The notes under the pieces are model-generated. The model was not told the DNA's origin. It saw nothing but the letters and a program-made list of their open reading frames with translations, and did no database searches. Of a DNA stretch of 64,000 nt, positions 57,401 to 64,000 are shown piece by piece. How positions within the stretch are numbered: the first letter of the stretch is position 1; each line of letters opens with the position of its first letter. Source of the DNA: Cyanophora paradoxa. Its lineage: Eukaryota > Glaucocystophyceae > Cyanophorales > Cyanophoraceae. The DNA lies in assembly GCA_004431415.1 (NCBI GenBank), contig QPMI01000267.1:1-64000 (forward strand), written 5' to 3'. The position numbers were made by a program, and so were the translations under genes.

Positions 57401-58690
57401 CCAAGCTCCCCCGCCGCCTCCCACTCCGGCCTGCACCCGCCCGTGGACTCCGCACCAGGCCCGGGAGCGTCGGTCTCGGCGGCGGCGGCGGCGGCTTCGA
57501 TGGCGGCGCGGGCGGCGGGCCCGGCGGCGAGGGGAAGGGCGAGGAGGGCGGCGGCGCGGGCGAAGGCGGCGTCGGCGGGGGCAGGGGCCCGGCGGCGGCG
57601 AGGGCGGCGCGGAGGGCGGCGGCGGCGGCGGCGGCGTCCTCGTCGCCCCCGCGTCGGCCTCGAGGAGCAGGGCGGCCGCCCCGAAGGCCTCCTCGGGGCC
57701 CGCCCCGCCCCCTCCAGCGCCGCCTCCAGCGCCCGCGCCGCCCCCGCCGCCGGCAGCCCCGCCCGCGCGCTCTGGCCCGCCCCCGGTCAGCACGCTCCGC
57801 GGGGCGTGGCCACGCGGGGTGCGAGAGGGCAGACCCGGATGCCGTGGGCGAGGAGCAGGGAGAGGAGGGCGCGGCGGGGGCGCCCGGCGGGGGCCCGGGG
57901 CGGCGAGGAGGCGCGCGTGGCCTCCTCCAGCGCGGCCGCGACCTCCGCGAGGGGCGCCCCGGGGCGCGCCGCGTGCCACCGGAGGCCCGCCGCGAGGGCC
58001 GCGAGGGCGCGCGCCCCGCACTCCCCGCCGCCGGCCGCGAGGCCCGCCAGCCAGGACTGCACGAGCGGCCGCATCGCGGCGCGCTCCGGCGGCGGGCTCG
58101 GCTCCCGCAGGGCGAAGGCGGCGAAGGGCTCGAGGCGGGCGAGAACAGCGGCGGCGGCGGCATCGCCGTCGGCCTCGGCGGCCTCGACGGCGCGCTGCGC
58201 CTCAAGCAGGAGGTGCTGCCACGCGCCAGGCCGGTTCGCCCGCACGCAGAGCACGAAAGGGTGCGCCTCGAGGGCGGCGGCGGCGCCGGGCTCCGGGAGG
58301 AGGCGGCCGAGGCCGCGGGCGATGGGCGCGAGGGCGGCGGCAGGCGCCACCGAGACCGCCGAAAGCAGGTCGTTGAGAACGCGGTTCCGAAACGCCTCCG
58401 AGCGGCCCGCGAGCTCCGTCAGCGCCTCCACCGCCGCCTCCACCACGCGCGCCCGGCCGTGCTTTAGCCTGCGCTCTGTCAGGCCCAGCGCGGCAGAGCG
58501 GCGTGGCGCGGGCGCACCCTTTCGACGAGAGGAGCTCGTACAGCGGCTGCGCGGTCGCGCTGGGACAGGCGCAGCCGGGCGGGAGGCTCGCCTTCAGATA
58601 AGCGCCGGCCTGCTCGACTGCATCGCGTGCGATCGCATCCACCGGCACGCGCAGCTTCTCCCCGACCGCGGCCGGGTCCGGCGCTTTCAT
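51475..58690 (-). CDS. Focadhesin/RST1-like HEAT-repeat protein
   Basis: A very large alpha-helical repeat protein (about 2,000 residues, some 20-25 exons). The ATG at 58690 starts MKAPDPAAVGEKLRVPVDAI. Features recalling focadhesin (FOCAD) and plant RST1, linked to SKI/exosome RNA decay, in matching order: RDAVEQAGAYLKASLPPG (58630), FRNRVLNDLLSAVSVAPAAA (58385), AHPFVLCVRANRPGAWQHLL (58265), RPAALTLYLDLWRRTDRFFP (57010), an acidic stretch LEAGTLEEAEEEEEEGGGE (56240), SDWLARFAAPPAWRAFMRSE (55545), and late LPPLDYTPLVQRALKSG (52950). The C-terminus (LAPSLASDAAWPQLSAAF) ends at TGA 51475. Composition is extremely Ala/Arg-rich, so similarity is read from sparse positions. Other HEAT families such as GCN1 were considered and fit less well. 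Convergent to the F-box gene, divergent to the B12D-like gene. Confidence 0.5.
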
Positions 58691-59243
58691 CGGCGGGAGC
58701 TCCCCGGGCGTTGCAAACTGGACCGGCCATCTCGAGGAGTACGTATATACGTATATACGTATATACTAGTATACGTATACGCCGACGTTTCCGAATTCGA
58801 GCAAGCCACAGCTCGTTTTTTTTCCTAATCGACCCAACACGGCCCGGATATGGGCAAGGGTAGCCGGCGATCGCGATAACTTTTCACCCGCCGCAGAACG
58901 GCTAGTCTCCTCGCAACCGCTTGTAGCCGGCATGCTACCGGGTAGATTGCACTAGCTAAAGCCGGGGAATTCCAAAAACCCGAGGGGAATTTAACGAAAC
59001 CGGATATTTGGCCGTGTCGGGTCGACCGGTAAAAAAAACGAGCTGTGGCGCTATAGCTAGCGCTCTAGAGCTCAGCTCGAGGGGAGACGAATTCGAAGAT
59101 GATATGCATATGCGTATGCATGCATATGCATGCCATATGGGGGGTGCCGGCCGGCGGCCCGGATCGGAGAGTTGGTAGGGGGGCTCGTCGACAGATCAAA
59201 ATCGGGATAGCGATCGCAAAGTAAACGACAGAAATTCGGCGCG
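58691..59243. promoter_or_regulatory. Divergent, palindrome-rich promoter region
   Basis: Between the focadhesin-like and B12D-like starts. 58738-58780 is a TACGTATA alternating purine-pyrimidine tract, and 59099-59137 is ATGCATATG/GCATATGC repeats. An inverted pair lies in between: CAAGCCACAGCTCGTTTTTT (58803-58822) and AAAAAAACGAGCTGTGGCGC (59033-59052), able to form a long stem of about 14 bp. No gene. Confidence 0.55.
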
Positions 59244-60030
59244 ATGTCAGTCAAGTACACTGAGGTGCGCGCGCGTGTTTATAAGCGGATCCGGATGCGG
59301 GCGCCGGGGCCACGCATTTATGCACCAGCGGGAGACGAAATTATTCTACGCTCGGGTTTTTGCCCCCGTCTCGCGCGAAGCGGGATCTGGCGCGTTCTCG
59401 AAGGCCGCAAATTTCTCACGACGCGCCGTCCGCCGCGCGCGCTCGCGCAGCTCTATCCGCTCGCGGCGGCGGTCGGAGTCGGCCTGGGGTTCGGCCTGTG
59501 GACCGGAAGCCAAAAGCTCTTGAGGGCCAACGACGTCGTGTGCGCTCTTCCCTTCGAATTTCGCATGAAATTGCTTGACCCGATCCCGCCGCGCCGGCCG
59601 CGGGCCGCGGGCCGCGGGCCGCCCGTGCAGCCCGACGCGCAATCGCACCCTCGCGTTCTTCAAGGGAGACGAATACGGAGGGATCGGGCCGGAATCGGAC
59701 ATCTTCAAAACGAGGGTGCGCGCGGACCCTGCATCTGTCCGGGGCATTTAAACGCAATGAGCTGCAGAGCTAGCGAGTTCTAGATTTCGAGATCTCGGCG
59801 GCGAAATCAGCTGCAGCCCGGCGATCGCTATATATCTTCGGACCCGGGATATGTCGATCATGATTGATCTGATCTGATCTCGAGCTCAGGGCGTCATCCC
59901 CGGGAAGGCTGGGCTGCGGGTGGGCGACCCGCGGCCGGAAGACTTCCCGGATCCGGTGACCGCCAAGGTCCAGCGGGGCGTGGAGCTCGAGTCCGACACC
60001 CCCGTCGCCGTCTCGCACAAGCTCAAGTAG
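59244..60030 (+). CDS. B12D / NDUFA4 (MLRQ)-like small mitochondrial membrane protein
   Basis: Predicted 111-residue protein from four exons with consistent phases: 59244-59264, 59451-59539, 59631-59715 and 59890-60030; all three introns begin GTGCGC. The start MSVKYTE joins LYPLAAAVGVGLGFGLWTGS, one membrane helix with the YPLxAAVGV signature of the B12D/NDUFA4 family (respiratory-chain associated small subunit). Then come QKLLRANDVVPTRNRTLAFF, KGDEYGGIGPESDIFKTR and a longer C-terminal tail, GVIPGKAGLRVGDPRPEDFP to VSHKLK. Relatives are usually 80-90 residues, so the tail is an extension. The third intron is palindrome/GATCT-rich (TGATCTGATCTGATCTCGAG). Role is family inference. Confidence 0.6.
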
Positions 60031-60363
60031 ACGCCCTCGGTCCGCGCGCGCTCCGTCCAGCGGCTCGCAGCCAGCTGCATATACGCAGCCTGGTCCGGGT
60101 CTCGACCCGACCGCGAGCTCGAGGCTTGCGCTCATGATCAGCCCCCGCGAGCGCTGGGTAATTATAATATACGTGTACATAAAAATCAATGCTAAGTAAT
60201 GATTTGCACAAACACCGTTCACAAGGCGATCGCGAGTGACACGATGCAGCTTCTGGCCGCGGCCAGTAGCTATAGGAAGAGCGGGGCGGCTCCCAGAAGC
60301 GGGGAATGGTGCATTCGTACGTTTGCGCACGTGTGTGGGAAAGGCCTGCGGCTGGCCTGGAAT
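60031..60363. other. Convergent 3' spacer
   Basis: No coding sequence recognised. AT-rich around 60150-60230 with possible polyadenylation-type sequence; 3' UTRs of the B12D-like and acetyltransferase genes. Confidence 0.5.
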
Positions 60364-60899
60364 TCACGGCGTTGACGCGACGAGCTTCTTGGCCTCGGGC
60401 TTCCGCGAGAGATAGGTGTGAATGTAAGAGCAGGTCGGGACGACCTTCAGCCCCTCGCGCTCCGCGACCCTGCATAGATGTATGCGCGGATGCATATGAT
60501 CAGCGGCCGGACGCAGGAAGCTGGAGTGGTACGCACGCGAAAGCCTCGTCAACCTAAGCACATTGGTGAACTGAAGCGATTGCACGGATAAGAGGCACGC
60601 ACGAGCTTCTCTGCGAGGCCCTGCCCGCGGTAGGATGCTGGCACGTAGGTGTGCTTCGCAGGCCGCAGGCGCAGACGGCGCTGCCCGCGTCAGCAACGGC
60701 ACGGAACGGATCCACACGCGCGAGGTCAACAAGGCACACTGACCTGCAGGTCGAGCAAAGTGCCTCTCCTCTCGTAGAGCAAGTGGGCGTCCTGTATACG
60801 CGTCGAGGGGGCTAAGAGAGCGAGTTTCGCTGCACGCACCGGCTTGTCGGAGAGGAAGAACTTCCCGGCTTGTGTGTCGTGCTGGACCGTGGAGGACAT
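60364..60899 (-). CDS. Small GNAT-fold acetyltransferase, NATD1/YjdJ type
   Basis: Predicted about 90-residue protein in five exons. Exon 1 (60899-60840) is MSSTVQHDTQAGKFFLSDKP. After a 48-nt GTGCGT intron comes DAHLLYERRGTLLDLQ (60791-60744), then HTYVPASYRGQGLAEKL (about 60650-60600), a micro-exon AFA (GCTTTCGC, bounded by GTTGACGAG and GTGCGT), and VAEREGLKVVPTCSYIHTYL to LVASTP, stop at 60364. The order (beta strand with YERRG, HTxVPxxYRGQGLAxxL acetyl-CoA loop, GLKVVPTCSYI) is that of the DUF1000-like/NATD1 GNAT family. The target is unknown. It is a divergent neighbour of the STAND ATPase, with 226 bp between starts. Confidence 0.75.
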
Positions 60900-61125
60900 T
60901 GCGCGAACTGGGATCGCACGGCTCGCTGCGGCCGGCGCGCGCTTTCCCAGACAGCTGAGGGCAAGGACGAACGAAGCCAGGGCGTGGGAAGCGCGTTGCC
61001 GCGCTGCTTTGTGTCAAGTTTGCGTCGACTTTGCGATTAGGTTGGGGTACGTCAAGTTGCCGGCTATTGCAAGCTTGGGCTTAGCTAGTCCGGCCGCACA
61101 TTGGCGCCGGCTGCAGCACGGCAGC
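60900..61125. promoter_or_regulatory. Compact bidirectional promoter, NATD1-like / STAND NTPase
   Basis: 226 bp between divergent ATGs; no gene. I see no clear TATA box. Confidence 0.4.
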
Positions 61126-64000
61126 ATGGCCTCGCCGACGTCTGCACGAGACAGCGCGCGGCTCACTGCACGCTCGAGTGTTCCCACAGCCGGCTCCTCT
61201 CTTCGCCGGCCCAGCAGCGCCGTCGAATCTTCGAGCCGTACAGGCAGTTGGGCGAGCGTGCTGGGCCCCGGCTCGCTGACGGCACGGGGAAGCTTGACGC
61301 TTCGGGACAAACCGCAAGCGAAGTCGTTGATCGAACCCTCGCGTGCGCCAGGCGCCGGCCTTCCACCGCTCTATTGAGCTCACCCGTTGCCGCAGATCCG
61401 GTGTTCTGGTCGACGCCGCTGGACCCCGGCGAATGCCTCGAGCTTGCGATGCACCGGCATGCGCTTCAGAAAGCCGCGGGCGCCAGCACGGCGGCGGAAG
61501 CAGGCGAGGCGCACACGGCGTCAGCGGGGAGCATCCACTCCCCGAATCCGCACCGACGCAGCGCCCCCAGCATGCCGCCGCGGCCGGCGTCCGCGCCGCG
61601 CGCCCGGCCGCCTAGCGCCGGGCGCGACGCCACGCGGACGCTGCTAAGCGCGACGCCGGAGCACCCGCCGCGGCCAGAGTCGCCGGCACCGGGCAGCCGA
61701 AGCAGCACGGCCCGCTGACCTTCGTCAACGTGCCCACGGGGCCCCTGCCCCCTCGCCGCTCGCCCTCCCGACCCGGTCCACACGCGGCCCGGCGGCCGGC
61801 ACACGCCGACGGCCCCGCGGGGGCGCCCGCGGCGGCCGCCGCGGCCGGCGTCGGCCTCGCGGGCGCGGCCGGCATCGGCGCAGCGGCCGGTCTCGGCGGC
61901 GTCGAAGCAGGAGGGGAAGGGCGGGGGAGCGGGAGCGGTACGGGGCGCTGCGGCGGCGGATTGCGGAGGCCGGGGCGGTGCGGGTGTACCTCTGCTGCGA
62001 CTTCGACGAGTTCCGAGAGGAGCGCGAGGCGCTCCGCCGCGAGTCCGCCCGCCTCCGCCGCCTCTGCGAGGACCGGTGCCGCCCCGCCCCTCCGCCCCCC
62101 GCCGGCGCCCCGGCCTGAGCCGCGCCGGCGCTGACGCAGGGGCGTTTCATTCGACTGGGTCGACATGCGCTGGGGTCCGGCCGGGCGGGCCCGCGGGAGG
62201 GGGCGGGGCGGGGCTGAGGGGCGCGCGGGCGGGGCGCAGGGCTGACGGGGGAGGAGAGCCGGCAGCCGGAGATGCTCGTGCGGTGCCTGGACGAGGTTCG
62301 GCGCCGGCGGGGCGGGCGCGGGGAGGGGCGCGGGCCCACGCGGGCCGGCAGGTCGAGCGCGCCGCCCCCTTCTTCGTCGGCCTCCTCGGCAACCGCTACG
62401 GCGAGACCGCCGTGCGCGCCCGCGCCCGCCCCCAGCCCCCGTGGCGCCGGCGAGCCGGCGGCAGGCGCCGGGGCTGGAGGGGTACGACTCGCCGGTGCGG
62501 GCGGCCTTCGACGCCGCCGTGCGGGACCCGCGCTTCGCCTACCTCGACGGGTGCGCCCGCGCTGGGGCGGGGCCGGGAGGGGCGACGGGCGGCAGGGAGA
62601 TGCGGCGGTGGTCGCTGGCGGCGTGCGAGGTCTACCACGCCCTCGAGCGCGCGGGCGCCTCCCCGCGTCGAGGGCCTCCCGACGAGCCCGCCCCGCTGGT
62701 CCCCGCCCCACCCCGCCCCGCCCCGCCCCGCCCCGCCCGCCCCGAGCCCCTCGCCGCTGCCCGCAGAAGAAGAGGAGGACGGGGACGGGGCGCTCTTTCC
62801 GCTGCACGCGCCCTGGAACCTGCCGGAGTGCAAGGGGATCTACTACCGGGACCCGGCGCTCTCGGCGGAGGTGGCGCGGCGCGAGGGCCTCGCCGCCGAG
62901 CCCGAGGACTCGCACCGGCGCCTCCACTTCCTCAAGGCGAGCCCCGCCCGCCCCGCTGGCCCGGCGCCCCCGCGCGCCCCGCGCCTGAGCGTGGTGCAGC
63001 GCAAGTGGGTCCCCGTCAAGGCCGAGACCTACCCGGGCCTCCGCGTCCGCTGGTCCCCCGACGCCGGCTACCGGGTGCGGGCGCCGGGCGGGCGGCCGTT
63101 GCGGGGCGGGGGCCGAGGGTGCGGGGCGGGGGGCAGAGCGTGTCGGAGCTGGTGGCGCGCGTCCTCCGCGACCTCGAGGACCTCCTCTCCAAGTGGGGCC
63201 CCTGCCCCCGCCCCCGCTGCCGGCGCCCGCGCCGAGGCCCGCGCCCCCCGCAGGGTGCTGTACCCCGTGGAGGAGGCGGTGCCGCGGCTCGCGGAGCGGG
63301 TGGCCCTCATCGCCGAGTCCCGCCACGCCGCCATCGTCCGCGCCGCCTGCGACACGTCCGCCCCGCCCGCCCGCCGCCCCGCGCCGCCTCACGCGGCCGG
63401 GGCGGGCGGCAGGTGGCGGCGGGCCTGCAGCGGCACGAGGCGCTGGTGAAGGTGAACGGGGCGTTCGCGGCGGGGCGCGGGTGGTGGTCGTGAAGGGGAG
63501 GCCGGGGCGGGGAAGACGACGCTGGCGGCGCGCTGGTTCGCGTGGGCGCGCGAGGAGGACCCGAGGCCCTCGCCCTCTTCCACTCCACCGACGCCGGCCA
63601 CACCGCCCGCTCCGGTGCCCCCGGCCCCGGCCCCGGCCCCGGCCCGGGCCGGGCCCGCCTGACGCCTCCGGCAGCTGTCGGCGTCCTGGGGCGCATGGCG
63701 CGCGCCTCGGCACCGGCCTCCGCCCCCGCCGGCCCCGCTCTCGGCGTTCGAGAAGAACGCGCGGCACGAGAGCGCGCTGGCGGAGGCCGGGGGGCGGGTG
63801 CAGCGGCTGGCGGCGGCCTTCCGGCGTGCGCGGAGCAACGCGATCGTGCTGGTGCTGGACGGGGCGGCGGCGCTGCTGGACGAGGAGGAGCGGCCGCTCG
63901 GCGCCGTGCTGCACGCCGTGCTGCGGCCGCTCTTCGCGGCCGGGGAGCGCGCGGTGCGGGTGCTGGTGACCGTCCCTGCGGGGGCGGCCACCGACCTGGA
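61126..64000 (+). CDS. STAND NTPase with N-terminal DUF4062/NPHP3-like region, partial
   Basis: Large signalling ATPase running off the right edge. The probable ATG at 61126 starts a Ser/Arg-rich segment (MASPTSARDSARLTARSS). VFWSTPLDPGECLELAMHRH and a disordered region follow (61400-61720). At 61960 comes AVRVYLCCDFDEFREEREAL, then GVSFDWVDMRWG, PEMLVRCLDEV (62270) and APFFVGLLGNRYGE (62365). This is the strand-DUF4062 pattern of TEP1/NWD1/nephrocystin-3-type STAND proteins. Later: FDAAVRDPRFAYLDG (62505), LHAPWNLPECKGIYYRDPAL, SVSELVARVLRDLEDLLSKW and AERVALIAESRHAAIVRAAC. A Walker A sequence EAGAGKTTLAARWFAWARE is at 63509-63565, and a Walker B-like SNAIVLVLDGAAALLDEEER at 63835. The P-loop neighbourhood needs two 1-nt frame adjustments (see findings). 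The expected C-terminal WD40 or TPR repeats lie outside the window. Confidence 0.65.

Noticed and set aside
51475-58690. GCN1 translational activator
   Set aside because: The HEAT-like composition fits, but the NRPxxW block, the LWRRTDRFFP block, the mid-protein acidic stretch and the late LPPLDY block fit focadhesin/RST1 better. I keep moderate confidence only.

Overview
The window is nuclear DNA from a eukaryote with very high GC and compact, intron-dense genes. The gene set (folate/biopterin transporter, DNA polymerase eta, CLC channel, VPS4, eEF1B, kynurenine-monooxygenase-like enzyme, focadhesin/RST1-like protein, STAND ATPase) and the 70-85% GC genes cut by 45-190-nt introns suggest a marine microalga or similar protist. 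A pelagophyte-like stramenopile is my best guess, but that is inference. The splice grammar is uniform: donor GTGCG, branch CTGAC or CTCAC, acceptor GCAG.

Layout, 1-16.6 kb: a surface or secreted glycoprotein (-, partial), an FBT/BT1 transporter (+), DNA polymerase eta (-), a CLC chloride channel (+), a C2-domain-like protein (-) and a KMO-like FAD monooxygenase (+). Three successive introns of the CLC gene each hold a near-identical ~80-nt element. I read these as a cluster of intronic box C/D snoRNAs: box C, box D, co-varying terminal stems, and 71-74 nt from box D to the 3' splice site. This is the most interesting small-scale signal in the window.

16.6-30 kb is a low-gene, lower-GC block. 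It has short tandem duplications, a DIRS-like retroelement remnant (RT and RNase H) between two identical 373-bp direct repeats, and a 7.6-kb tandem array of a 1.45-kb unit (five copies plus edges). A palindrome-rich spacer follows.

30-64 kb: eEF1B with an unusual N-terminal dimerization/docking-like domain (+), a coiled-coil protein (-), VPS4 (+), a short-chain dehydrogenase (+), an LRR-like protein (+), a ~2,000-residue nuclear low-complexity protein with acidic 40-residue repeats and a Tyr/Gln prion-like tail (-), an F-box/LRR protein (+), a focadhesin/RST1-like HEAT protein (-), a B12D/NDUFA4-like small mitochondrial protein (+), a NATD1/YjdJ-type acetyltransferase (-) and a STAND NTPase with an N-terminal DUF4062/NPHP3-like region (+, runs off the edge).

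Orientation alternates almost strictly, so most genes sit in divergent pairs with short shared promoters and convergent pairs with short 3' spacers. No operon or shared pathway is evident. Exon edges are hand-assigned from frame, homology and splice motifs; gene spans are firmer than single exons.
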